The notes below the pieces were generated by a model that was given only the letters and a program-made list of their open reading frames with translations, was not told where the DNA came from and did not search any database. Source: Candidatus Electrothrix scaldis (GTDB taxonomy: Bacteria; Desulfobacterota; Desulfobulbia; Desulfobulbales; Desulfobulbaceae). Taken from it: a stretch of 64,000 nt of DNA. Each line of letters starts with the position of its first letter. Position 1 is the first letter of the stretch. Positions 16,199 through 24,159 of the stretch are shown here, in pieces. Position numbers and translations under genes: made by a program. The stretch lies in the NCBI GenBank assembly GCA_033584155.1, contig CP138355.1, positions 1,054,001-1,118,000 on the forward strand. Direction: 5' to 3'.

Positions 16199-18358
16199 AT
16201 GCACCTGACTGAGGAGCAGGAGGCTATCATCCGGCATGGCGATGGTCATGCCAGGGTGAGCGCTGTGGCTGGCTCTGGCAAGACAACGGCCATGATAGGT
16301 CGGGTGAGACATCTCCTGCAGCAGGGTATTGCCCCGGAAAAGATCTTGGTCCTGATGTTTAATCGCTCTGCCAGGGAAGTCTTTGCAGAGCGACTGCATC
16401 GATCGCTCCAGGGGAGTGGTCTGCGGCCCCCGGCAGTTCGTACTTTTCATGCTCTCGGGCTCCGCTTGGTGGAGAGCTTTACAGCTAAGCAGCATCTTCC
16501 TCGGTATCGGTTGGTTACGGAAGAGTTCCAGTTGGAGCGCTTGGCCAGAGAGGCCATGAAAAAACATGCGGCCAAGGTAGATGGAGAGGAGAGCTGGGCC
16601 TCCAAAGAAGGGATTGAGGGTTTTCTTCTCTTCCTTGATAGGGTGAAGTCCGACATTGCTCCTCCCCAAGAGGTCTTTGCGGCTTGTGAGCTGGGGGAGC
16701 AGTTCTCACACTATATCGGGGCCTATAAGGTCTTTGAGTCTCTCCGTCGTGCTGCCCGGATTCGATTTTATCAGGACCTGATCCATGAACCGGTTTTGGC
16801 TATGCAGCAACAGGAGGCCTTGGCTGACTGGGTTGCTAACCATGTGGGGCATATACTGGTCGATGAATACCAGGATATTAATGAGGTACAGCAACAGCTC
16901 CTGGTTCATATTGCCGGGCAACGTGCCCAGGTCATGGTTGTAGGCGATGTGGATCAGTGCATCTACGCATGGCGAGGGGCCAAACCAGATTATATTGTCT
17001 CTCGTTTTGCCCATGATTTTTCCCGACCTTCCACCTACACCCTCAGCTATAGTTTTCGCTATGGCCATCGTCTTGCCCTAGCAGCGAATCATCTCATCGC
17101 CAATAACAGACTCCGAGACCGTAAACTCTGTCTGGCTTGGCCTGCTAATCCCGATACCCGCATTTTTTGTCTTCCTGAGGGCAAAGTGCATCCTGTGGTC
17201 AGTGCATTGCTGGGCTGGCAAAAGGAGAACCGACGCCTTGACGAGGCTGTTATTTTGGTTCGGATTTACGCCCAGTCCGTGCCTGTTGAGTTGTCCTTAT
17301 TGGAGCATAATATTCCATATCGCCTCATGGGGTCTGATACAGTGTTTACCTGTCCCGAGGTCAGAGCTCTGCTCGGCTATCTCCGGCTTTGTCAGGGGAC
17401 TTTGCAGGAATCAGAGGGGGAGGGAACTGGCTTTGCCACTGTCCTGGCCATGCTTATGACGCCTCATCTTTGGCTGAAGAAAGAGCAGCTCCACGCCTTG
17501 GCCCAGAAGATTATGCATAAGCCAGGAACAGCTGATACCTTGATTGAGAACTATGCTGACGAGGCCAGTTCTCCCTATCTGTCCTCCAGAATATTGGACC
17601 TGGCCAAGACCTGGCGAAGGATCAGAAAAATGTCCCCTACGATACGCGCTTCGACCGTATTACATACCCTGATTGAGGATACAGGGCTGTATGAGCATTT
17701 CTTGTACGCCTTCCGCCCTGCGCTTGCTGAAAATAAGATCAAGACCTGCCAGGCCTTTGTCCGTTTTGCTCAAAAGACAGAGAAGAGCGTGGAGAAGTTT
17801 TTGCAGGAAATTGAGGAGCTCGCAGTAAAAGGAGCGGGAAAGAGCCTTGGCGGCCAACATGAGGGGATTCTTATCACCTCCATTCATCGTGCTAAGGGCT
17901 TGGAGTGGCCTTTAGTCATCCTGCCTGGGCTGGAAGAGGGGATTGTGCCCTTTTGTCAGGATAAGGAAGGTAAGGCTGAACAGGAGGCAGGGGATATTGA
18001 GGACGAACGGCGCCTCTTTTACGTGGGCATGACCCGTGCAAAGGAGCAGCTTTGTCTGACCTATCCTCAGGACTCTCGTTTAGAGCGGCGGAAAAAGGCC
18101 GGTGATAGCCGCAGCCCGGTCAGTACGGAAAAAGGTGCCTACCCAGCGAGTTGTTTTCTTTATGAGGCTAATCTTGATTTTTCAGAAAGCCTGGGAGGCG
18201 CTATCTTGGCGCCTGATGCTCAAAAGGAAGCGGTGGAAGGAGCTGATCTTACTCTTGGCAAGCTTTACCTGAAAGAAGTGCAGAGTGGAGTTCGTCTGAA
18301 GAAGAAAAAAAGGAGCGGGCAGGGCGTGAAGATACGGAAGAGGAGGAAGGAAAAATAA
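16199..18358 (+). CDS. UvrD/Rep-family SF1 DNA helicase
   Basis: 719 residues. The motifs run in order: Q-motif LTEEQEAII at the N-terminus; Walker A AVAGSGKTT at 22-30; motif Ia (NRSAREVFAERL); motif II VDEYQDINEVQQ; motif III GDVDQCIYAWRGAKPDYI; motif IV (SYSFRYGHRLALAAN); motif V TSIHRAKGLEWPLVILPGLEEG; motif VI FYVGMTRAKEQL. This is a 3'-5' superfamily 1A helicase acting in DNA repair or replication-fork restart. The C-terminal ~60 residues are Lys/Arg-rich (LKKKKRSGQGVKIRKRRKEK) and probably bind DNA. Compared with UvrD the 2B region is short, closer to small UvrD-like paralogues, so I give no symbol. No strong ribosome binding site is visible at the ATG. Convergent with the atp operon. 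Confidence 0.93.
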   Translation: MHLTEEQEAIIRHGDGHARVSAVAGSGKTTAMIGRVRHLLQQGIAPEKILVLMFNRSAREVFAERLHRSLQGSGLRPPAVRTFHALGLRLVESFTAKQHLPRYRLVTEEFQLERLAREAMKKHAAKVDGEESWASKEGIEGFLLFLDRVKSDIAPPQEVFAACELGEQFSHYIGAYKVFESLRRAARIRFYQDLIHEPVLAMQQQEALADWVANHVGHILVDEYQDINEVQQQLLVHIAGQRAQVMVVGDVDQCIYAWRGAKPDYIVSRFAHDFSRPSTYTLSYSFRYGHRLALAANHLIANNRLRDRKLCLAWPANPDTRIFCLPEGKVHPVVSALLGWQKENRRLDEAVILVRIYAQSVPVELSLLEHNIPYRLMGSDTVFTCPEVRALLGYLRLCQGTLQESEGEGTGFATVLAMLMTPHLWLKKEQLHALAQKIMHKPGTADTLIENYADEASSPYLSSRILDLAKTWRRIRKMSPTIRASTVLHTLIEDTGLYEHFLYAFRPALAENKIKTCQAFVRFAQKTEKSVEKFLQEIEELAVKGAGKSLGGQHEGILITSIHRAKGLEWPLVILPGLEEGIVPFCQDKEGKAEQEAGDIEDERRLFYVGMTRAKEQLCLTYPQDSRLERRKKAGDSRSPVSTEKGAYPASCFLYEANLDFSESLGGAILAPDAQKEAVEGADLTLGKLYLKEVQSGVRLKKKKRSGQGVKIRKRRKEK

Positions 18359-18388
18359 AAAAGGCCATAGCAAAACGCTACAGCCTTT
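18359..18388 (-). terminator. Terminator of the hemL-atp operon
   Basis: On the minus strand AAAGGC-tg-TAGC pairs with GCTA-tg-GCCTTT around a 5-base loop, followed by TTTATTTTT. It lies about 75 bases beyond atpE and overlaps the end of the helicase gene. Confidence 0.75.
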
Positions 18389-18395
18389 CAACGCG

Positions 18396-18429
18396 GTGTA
18401 ACAAGTTGTTAAAAAAATACTTGTTACAC
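18396..18429. repeat. 10-bp inverted repeat downstream of atpE
   Basis: GTGTAACAAG (18396-18405) and CTTGTTACAC (18420-18429) are perfect inverted copies separated by 14 A/T-rich bases. It could be a processing hairpin or a protein-binding site. Confidence 0.6.
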
Positions 18430-18462
18430 GATCCTGTTGCTTGATGAGTCTATTGCAGGCTC

Positions 18463-18708
18463 TTACAGCATATCTTTGAACGGATTGGCAAAGAGCAGGA
18501 TAAAGGCGATAACCAGACCGTAAATAGCGATAGACTCAATCAGAGCCATGCCGAGGATCATGGTGGTGGTAATCGGTCCTTTGGATTCCGGGTTGCGAGC
18601 GATACCTGCACAGGCACTTCCAACACCTTGTCCCATGCCAATACCGGCGCCTAAGCCGGTCAGGCCGATTGCTAGAGCCGCTGCTAAACATACTATTGCG
18701 ATATTCAT
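18463..18708 (-). CDS. atpE: F0F1 ATP synthase subunit c
   Basis: 81 residues, a two-helix hairpin. Helix 1 contains the Gly-rich packing motif [13 protein letters not shown], the polar loop is ARNPESKG, and helix 2 carries the ion-binding carboxylate Glu58 in [11 protein letters not shown]. The residues that mark sodium-binding rotors (a Gln in helix 1 and the ES-T set in helix 2) are only partly present: the helix-1 position is Met and the Thr position is Ile. Proton coupling is therefore more likely; this is inference. It is the last gene of the F0 unit, 85 bases after atpB. No subunit b, delta or F1 genes follow, so the ATP synthase genes are split between loci. Confidence 0.96.
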   Translation of the reverse strand: MNIAIVCLAAALAIGLTGLGAGIGMGQGVGSACAGIARNPESKGPITTTMILGMALIESIAIYGLVIAFILLFANPFKDML

Positions 18709-18793
18709 TGTTACAAACCTCCAAATAGTTAAAAGATGAGTTGGCCTTCTTCTTTATATCGTATGAGTTTCTTAGTTCTTTTTCCAGTTTTAT

Positions 18794-19522
18794 TTAATGG
18801 GCGTGTTCCATTGCTCCAACGCAATAGATGACAGAGAGGAGAACAAAAACAACCGCCTGAATCAGGGAGACAAGCACACCCAAGGCGAGGATAGGCAGAG
18901 GGGCAAAGAGAAAACCAGCCAGCATGAACAGCACGGCGAGCAGTATCTCTTTTGCCAGAATATTGCCGAAAAGACGCATGGAAAGCGAAACAAGACGGGC
19001 AAAGTTGCCGATCAGCTCCAGAATAACCATGAAAGGAGCCATCCATATAACCGGCCCGGTGAAATGTTTATAGTAGTTCCAACCATGATAGCGAAAACCC
19101 AGAACATGATGCATTATCCAGACGATAATGGTCATGGCCAGAGTGATATTCAAGCTGGAGGTCGGTGACATGAAGCCGGGCATTAGACCGATCATGTTGG
19201 CGAGCACTGTGTAAAGAAAAAAGGTTGCCAGGATAGGAAAGAGCATTTTGGCTTTTTCCCTGCCCATATGCTCGGAAAAAAAGTCCAGCATACCGCCGAC
19301 GAGGGCTTCCCAAAAATTTTGTCCTGTGCCGGGAACCAATTCGAGTTTACCCAAGGTGAGCTTAGGTACAACAAAAAGAAAGGCCATGACCAGCCAGCTA
19401 TAGGTCAGGTACGGCTCGCATATTTTTTCCAGAAAGGTTGCCCCTATAGGGCCATGCGGTACTGGTAGACCTATCCAGTCCAGAATAACCGAGATAAATA
19501 GTATTGGATGCTCCATACCCAA
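18794..19522 (-). CDS. atpB: F0F1 ATP synthase subunit a
   Basis: 242 residues, hydrophobic, with about five to six membrane helices. The functional helix carries LVSLSMRLFGNILAKEILLAVLF, with the essential Arg that faces the c-ring carboxylate. The N-terminus (MEHPILFISVILDWIGL) and the AHxxPxG-like loop fit the family. Subunit a forms the two ion half-channels of the F0 motor. It is 6 bases downstream of atpI and shares its transcript. Confidence 0.96.
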   Translation of the reverse strand: MGMEHPILFISVILDWIGLPVPHGPIGATFLEKICEPYLTYSWLVMAFLFVVPKLTLGKLELVPGTGQNFWEALVGGMLDFFSEHMGREKAKMLFPILATFFLYTVLANMIGLMPGFMSPTSSLNITLAMTIIVWIMHHVLGFRYHGWNYYKHFTGPVIWMAPFMVILELIGNFARLVSLSMRLFGNILAKEILLAVLFMLAGFLFAPLPILALGVLVSLIQAVVFVLLSVIYCVGAMEHAH

Positions 19523-19528
19523 ACTCCC

Positions 19529-19972
19529 TTACAAATTTTTCTGAAATATCATTAGACTTCGCACGAGGCCAACAATAATTACGCTTAACATAACGGTGGA
19601 TAACCCGATAATCAGTCCAATTGCATTTATGCTGAACTTTGAGCAAATCAGAAGCAGCAAAAAGCCGAGGATAAAGAGGCGGGTGACGAATTTTATTGTA
19701 AAACCGACCGTAAATGACTTACCGCTGATTTGTCCGTCAGAGCCTAATACTTCGGCATGCTGAATAAAACGTATAGTATTCCGTTTTTGCCAGAAAAAAC
19801 TGCTGCTGACCAAGATCCCCCCTATCAAAACAGATTGGGCAAAGGGCCAGCCGTAACGAATCCAGCTTTCTCCGGTGAGCAGAACGACCAGGATCAAGTT
19901 GCAACGCTCAACCGAACGCAAGAGGCTGATTTCGTCTTCGTTGCCAGTCTTGCTCTTCTTTGCGTCACTCAT
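19529..19972 (-). CDS. atpI: ATP synthase subunit I (AtpI family)
   Basis: 147 residues with a charged N-terminus (MSDAKKSKTGNEDEI) and four hydrophobic segments (VERCNLILVVLLTG, FAQSVLIGGILVSSSFFW, FVTRLFILGFLLLLI, IGLIIGLSTVMLSVIIVGL). This matches the ATP-synt_I family, which helps assemble the c-ring and may move magnesium. It lies directly between atpZ and atpB, overlapping the atpZ stop by 8 bases. Similarity is low, as usual for this family; position supports the call strongly. Confidence 0.85.
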   Translation of the reverse strand: MSDAKKSKTGNEDEISLLRSVERCNLILVVLLTGESWIRYGWPFAQSVLIGGILVSSSFFWQKRNTIRFIQHAEVLGSDGQISGKSFTVGFTIKFVTRLFILGFLLLLICSKFSINAIGLIIGLSTVMLSVIIVGLVRSLMIFQKNL

Positions 19973-20261
19973 CAGATATCTTTTTACTTAGGTCCCAGAG
20001 GTGCTTAAAGCCAGCAGTTATTCCGAATCCAAGAAAGATAAAGCTGAACCACGGCGTGGTTCTTCCAGCAAAGAGCTTATTATCAAGCCACCAGCCGATG
20101 CCGAAGCCGACAAAGATGGAGGTGGCAAAGGTTGCCCCTATCTGACTGTATCGAGCCAGATCTGCTAATATTCTACCTTCCTCCTTGGCCATTTGTTCCG
20201 CTCCTGCATCGGATGCCCTTTTAAATTGCTCAGAAATAGCACGCAACAGCTGCGAGCGCAA
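19965..20261 (-). CDS. atpZ: AtpZ, F0F1-associated small membrane protein
   Basis: 98 residues. The soluble N-terminus is followed by IGATFATSIFVGFGIGWWLD and WFSFIFLGFGITAGFKHLW, the two-helix signature of ATPase_gene1/AtpZ. With AtpI it is thought to form a magnesium/calcium-transporting partner of the synthase. It overlaps atpI by 8 bases and starts 14 bases after hemL, so it belongs to the same operon. Confidence 0.88.
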   Translation of the reverse strand: MRSQLLRAISEQFKRASDAGAEQMAKEEGRILADLARYSQIGATFATSIFVGFGIGWWLDNKLFAGRTTPWFSFIFLGFGITAGFKHLWDLSKKISDE

Positions 20262-20275
20262 TGTTTTTTTATATC

Positions 20276-21562
20276 TCAGATTAATCTTGTCAGAGATTCT
20301 TTGATCGCTGTCAGGGCCGTATCTAAATGCTCTGGAGTATGGGCGGCAGAGATGAACAGGGCTTCAAATTGGGAAGGAGCCAGCCAGACGCCGCTGGCTA
20401 ACATTTGGCGGAAATGCTGTCCATAATATTCTGTGTTGGATTTCATGGCAGAATCAAAATCTGTTACCGGTGCATCGGTGAAAAAGCAGGTCATCATGGA
20501 GCCGATCCGGTTCAGAACTGTCGGGACCGGAGCATTTGCACCGATCTCTGCCAGGCGCTCGGCAAAGCGGTCGCTTTTTTCTTCAAGCTCCTGATAGAAT
20601 CCCGGCTTGCGCACAGTCTTGAGCATGGCCAGGCCAGCAGCCATAGCCAGCGGATTACCAGACAGGGTGCCAGCCTGATAGACAGGTCCATCTGGGGCGA
20701 TTTGGTCCATGATTTCCTTCTTGCCGCCGTAAGCGCCGACTGGCAGGCCGCCGCCGATAATTTTTCCCAAGCAGGTCAGGTCCGGTATGATGCCGAAACG
20801 CTCTTGAGCACCACCCAGGGCGAGACGAAAACCGGTGATAACCTCGTCAAAGATGAGGACGATCCCCAGTTCCGCAGTCAGCTCCCGCAGTTTTTGCAAA
20901 AAGGCCATTTCCGGGACAATGACCCCCATATTGCCAGCAACTGGCTCAATGATCACGCAGGCGATATCCAGAGTATTATCCCGGAGGGTTTTTTCCAGTA
21001 CCTCTATATTATTATAGGGGATAGACAGGGTGTTCTTGACGATATCGTCCGGTACGCCGGGGCTGCCTGGGATGCCCAAGGTGGCAACTCCAGAACCGGC
21101 CTTGACCAGAAAGGAATCTGCATGGCCGTGGTAGCAGCCGTCAAATTTAATTACCATGTTGCGACCGGTATAACCACGGGCCAGCCGGATTGCACTCATG
21201 GTGGCTTCGGTGCCGGAGCTAACAAAGCGTACCTTTTCTATGGAGGGTACAGAGTCACAGACCAGTTCCGCCATTTCCACCTCAGAGGCGGTGGGGGCGC
21301 CAAAGCTGGTACCGTAGGGCAGGGCCTCCTGAAGTGCCTTGACCACCTCAGGATGACCGTGTCCCAGAATCATGGGGCCCCAGGATCCAACAAAATCGAT
21401 GAATTCATTGCCGTCTGCATCAATAACGGTACCGCCTTGGGCCTTGGCAACAAAGAGGGGATCGCAGCCCACGGATTTACAGGCACGGACCGGGGAATTC
21501 ACGCCACCGGGGATGACTTGGCAGGCTTTCTGGAAAAGTGCAGCGGAGTTTGTCGTATTCAT
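20276..21562 (-). CDS. hemL: Glutamate-1-semialdehyde 2,1-aminomutase
   Basis: 428 residues, the normal family length. A class III PLP aminotransferase fold that converts glutamate-1-semialdehyde to 5-aminolevulinate in the C5 tetrapyrrole pathway. Key features: INGGVNSP-like opening (VIPGGVNSPVRACKSVG), SSGTEATMSAIRLARG, the PLP contact FDEVITGFRLALGG, and the Schiff-base Lys267 in CLGKIIGGGLPVGAYGG. It is the first gene of the operon leading into atpZIBE with a 14-base gap, linking haem precursor supply and ATP synthase membrane-sector expression. Confidence 0.97.
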   Translation of the reverse strand: MNTTNSAALFQKACQVIPGGVNSPVRACKSVGCDPLFVAKAQGGTVIDADGNEFIDFVGSWGPMILGHGHPEVVKALQEALPYGTSFGAPTASEVEMAELVCDSVPSIEKVRFVSSGTEATMSAIRLARGYTGRNMVIKFDGCYHGHADSFLVKAGSGVATLGIPGSPGVPDDIVKNTLSIPYNNIEVLEKTLRDNTLDIACVIIEPVAGNMGVIVPEMAFLQKLRELTAELGIVLIFDEVITGFRLALGGAQERFGIIPDLTCLGKIIGGGLPVGAYGGKKEIMDQIAPDGPVYQAGTLSGNPLAMAAGLAMLKTVRKPGFYQELEEKSDRFAERLAEIGANAPVPTVLNRIGSMMTCFFTDAPVTDFDSAMKSNTEYYGQHFRQMLASGVWLAPSQFEALFISAAHTPEHLDTALTAIKESLTRLI

Positions 21563-21918
21563 AGGTGCTTATGCAGTTGATGCAGTGGTTAAGGGTTATA
21601 ATAAAGTGTCTTTGATAAGAGGCCGTGTATATGCCGAATATATTTTTTGCATAGAATAAACGTAAGCTGCTGTCGCGTCAAGGGAGTGCCGCAAAGGAGT
21701 GGCAAAGGAGTAGCAAAGGAGTGTTGGTGAGGGATGGAAACAGGTGACAAAATTTTCATCTTTCCTTCCCCTTCTTCGTCATTTTGCAGGGATATAAGGC
21801 AAGGAAGAAGGGGAACTGTTCTTCTTGTCAATCTTGCCAAGAAAGACTCTGCGGCTAATCTCTCTCCCTGGGTTGGTCACTGGTAGTGGAAGAAAGGGGA
21901 CTGTGTGAGGAAAATGCT
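21563..21918. other. Intergenic region with a short 11-bp triplicate
   Basis: The divergent gap between hemL and the DUF1566 gene. It contains three consecutive 11-base units (GCAAAGGAGTG, GCAAAGGAGTA, GCAAAGGAGTG) at 21691-21723. Nothing else is recognisable; both promoters must lie here. Confidence 0.6.
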
Positions 21919-23376
21919 ATGAAAAAGGTACAGGTTCTTGTCTTTATTATGAATGTGTTGCTCTGCTCTTTTGTCCTTCCTGCCTTGGGAGAAGCAAGGC
22001 CGGGGCCTCAGAATGGCCCGCCACCAGAGGCCTATACGGCCTGTGAGGGCAAGAAACGTGGAGATACTGCTGAGTTTACCAGCCCCTTTGGTCATGTCAT
22101 CACTGGAACCTGCGTGGCAGAACGGCGACGGCTCTTTCTGCGTCCCGACTCTCCGCCTGATCGCAGAGGGGAAGCAAGACAGGATGTAAGGCGAGGCTCA
22201 AGGCGGGATGAGAGGCAAGGTCAGGGACAGGTTGTAGTAACACCCTCACCACAGGGGAAACCGGGGAAATATCCGGTGGTGGATACCGGTGTGAAGACCT
22301 TCTACGGTAATCGGTCTATTATTTCTGCTCCAAAACGTGGACAACGCTTTTACGGCCAGGATGCTCGGTACAAGGGTAGGCAGCCTGCGTACAGAGATAA
22401 CAGAGACGGCACCGTGACCGATGAGGTGACCGGATTGATGTGGGAGAAAGATATGGGAAAAAAGATGACCTGGGCACAAGGGATGGTCAAAGCCCGAAAA
22501 TCTACACTTGCTGGTTATACAGATTGGCGAGTGCCCACTATCAAAGAGCTCTACTCTCTTATTCTTTTTACTGGCAGGCACGGGGGAAGGAGAGGGGAGG
22601 ATACGGTGCCCTATATCAATACCAGGTACTTCAAGCAACCCCTGGGGAATCGGAGTGCCGGAGAACGGATTATTGATGCCCAGACCTGGTCGGCTACCCG
22701 GTACACTGGAAGAGGTATGGGGGGAGGGGCGTCCATCTTTGGCGTTAATTTTATTGATGGTCGTATTAAGGCCTATCCAGAACGACATCCGCGCTCAGGA
22801 GAGGAAAAAAAACTCTATGTCCGGTTAGTGCGAGGGAACAAGGAGTACGGCAAAAACCTCTTTCAGGATAACGGAGACGGCACGATATCTGATTTAGCCA
22901 CGGGCCTGATGTGGCAGCAGACTGATGACGGTAAGGCGCGGGACTGGGAAGATTCTCTTTCTTATGCTGAGGGACTGAGGCTGGCTGGTTATACGGACTG
23001 GCGCTTACCCAATGCCAAGGAGTTGCAGAGTATCGTGGACTATAATCGTTCTCCGGTAGCAACCTCTTCTCCAGCTATTGATCCTCTGTTTCAGACCTCC
23101 CGGATCAGTGCTCCAGACGGACAGCTACAATATCCCTATTTTTGGACCAGTACCAATCATCAGGGTGGAAGGCGTTATTATGAACACGCAGTGTACATCG
23201 CCTTTGGCAGGGCCTTAGGGGATATGCACGGCGGGATAATAGACGTACACGGGGCAGGTGCGCAACGCAGTGATCCCAAGACAGGTGCCCCAGATGATTA
23301 TCCGAGCTATTTTGGACCGCAGGGCGATATGCGGGTGGTGTTTAACTATGTCCGTTGTGTGCGGAATATACAATGA
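21919..23376 (+). CDS. Secreted protein with two DUF1566 domains
   Basis: 485 residues from ATG 21919. The upstream in-frame GTG (21886) would bury the signal peptide MKKVQVLVFIMNVLLCSFVL, and GAGGAAAA precedes the ATG. A linker rich in Arg/Pro/Gly is followed by two copies of the DUF1566 (Lcl C-terminal) module: DNRDGTVTDEVTGLMWEKD with GYTDWRVPTIKELYSL, and DNGDGTISDLATGLMWQQ with GYTDWRLPNAKELQSIVDY. Each module carries the typical DGTVxDxxTGLxW and TDWRLPxxxEL motifs, and the end (VVFNYVRCVRN) closes the C-type-lectin-like fold. These are exported proteins of unknown function, probably surface ligand binders. Confidence 0.88.
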   Translation: MKKVQVLVFIMNVLLCSFVLPALGEARPGPQNGPPPEAYTACEGKKRGDTAEFTSPFGHVITGTCVAERRRLFLRPDSPPDRRGEARQDVRRGSRRDERQGQGQVVVTPSPQGKPGKYPVVDTGVKTFYGNRSIISAPKRGQRFYGQDARYKGRQPAYRDNRDGTVTDEVTGLMWEKDMGKKMTWAQGMVKARKSTLAGYTDWRVPTIKELYSLILFTGRHGGRRGEDTVPYINTRYFKQPLGNRSAGERIIDAQTWSATRYTGRGMGGGASIFGVNFIDGRIKAYPERHPRSGEEKKLYVRLVRGNKEYGKNLFQDNGDGTISDLATGLMWQQTDDGKARDWEDSLSYAEGLRLAGYTDWRLPNAKELQSIVDYNRSPVATSSPAIDPLFQTSRISAPDGQLQYPYFWTSTNHQGGRRYYEHAVYIAFGRALGDMHGGIIDVHGAGAQRSDPKTGAPDDYPSYFGPQGDMRVVFNYVRCVRNIQ

Positions 23377-23623
23377 AGGAGTGGTCTTGTTAACCTTTGC
23401 TTGGGTTATGAGATGAGGTTAAAATATTTTAATATTTTTTGTTGAGCAGGATAAAAAATGATACTTTTTTTGTGTCCTCGTGTTTAATTGATTGCTTTTA
23501 AAAGGGAAAAGCAGTAGATCTTAGAAGCGGGAGGAGATAAGTAGATTGACAGACAGGATGAATGACATTTATCAATAACCTTTTGGGGTTATCTGATGGT
23601 CGGTGATCGGGAGGAAGCATGCC

Positions 23624-24154
23624 GTGAAGGATAAAGACCTATTCGTTAGAACGCAGTACCTCGGCATGTATGTCAGGGTACTTCCGGTGAGCTTGTTTTT
23701 CGGGATCATCGCGTGGGTCGTTTATGGTTGGTGGGCCTTCTGTCTTGCCATGATTGTTGGGCTTCTTTTCCCGCTGCCTGCTATGTACGCCACGGGGCGA
23801 ATTGCTGATTTGTTTCTCTTTTGTTACAGCGGGGGAAGTGGTCAGAGTACCCTCAAGGATGAGCTTGCTGGTGATGTGGAAAAGATCAGAATCCTGAGAA
23901 GGGAGCGTCATTTTGAGGAGGCATTTGAGTTGGCCGAAGTGCTTCTTACCAAAGATCCAAAGCATGCGGAGGTTTTGTTCCTCAAGGCCCAGCTTCTTTA
24001 TGAGCCCTTTGCGCAATACAGTTCAGCCTCGGCCTGTCTGAATAAAATCCTTGCGATGTCTCCTCCTCCCAGAGACGAGTTAGTGCAATGGGCAACCACC
24101 CTGCGCGAGGAAATTCAGGAGCGTATCCGGGAGCGGGCCTCATTCAATGGCTGA
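23624..24154 (+). CDS. Membrane protein with TPR-like cytoplasmic domain
   Basis: 176 residues from GTG 23624, chosen because GGGAGGAAG lies nine bases upstream. Two close hydrophobic segments (VRVLPVSLFFGIIAWVVYGWW, FCLAMIVGLLFPLPAMYA) anchor the N-terminus. The C-terminal ~100 residues resemble two TPR units (RHFEEAFELAEVLLTKDPKHAEVLFLK is the clearest stretch). Role unknown; probably a membrane-tethered scaffold. It ends five bases before the convergent pnkp stop. The 23377-23623 gap holds an imperfect TTAACCT/AGGTTAA inverted repeat and nothing else clear. Confidence 0.65.
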   Translation: MKDKDLFVRTQYLGMYVRVLPVSLFFGIIAWVVYGWWAFCLAMIVGLLFPLPAMYATGRIADLFLFCYSGGSGQSTLKDELAGDVEKIRILRRERHFEEAFELAEVLLTKDPKHAEVLFLKAQLLYEPFAQYSSASACLNKILAMSPPPRDELVQWATTLREEIQERIRERASFNG

Positions 24155-24159
24155 GGAGA

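Noticed and set aside
20405-21580. 391-residue plus-strand frame
   Set aside because: Exact antisense of hemL, whose motifs are unambiguous.
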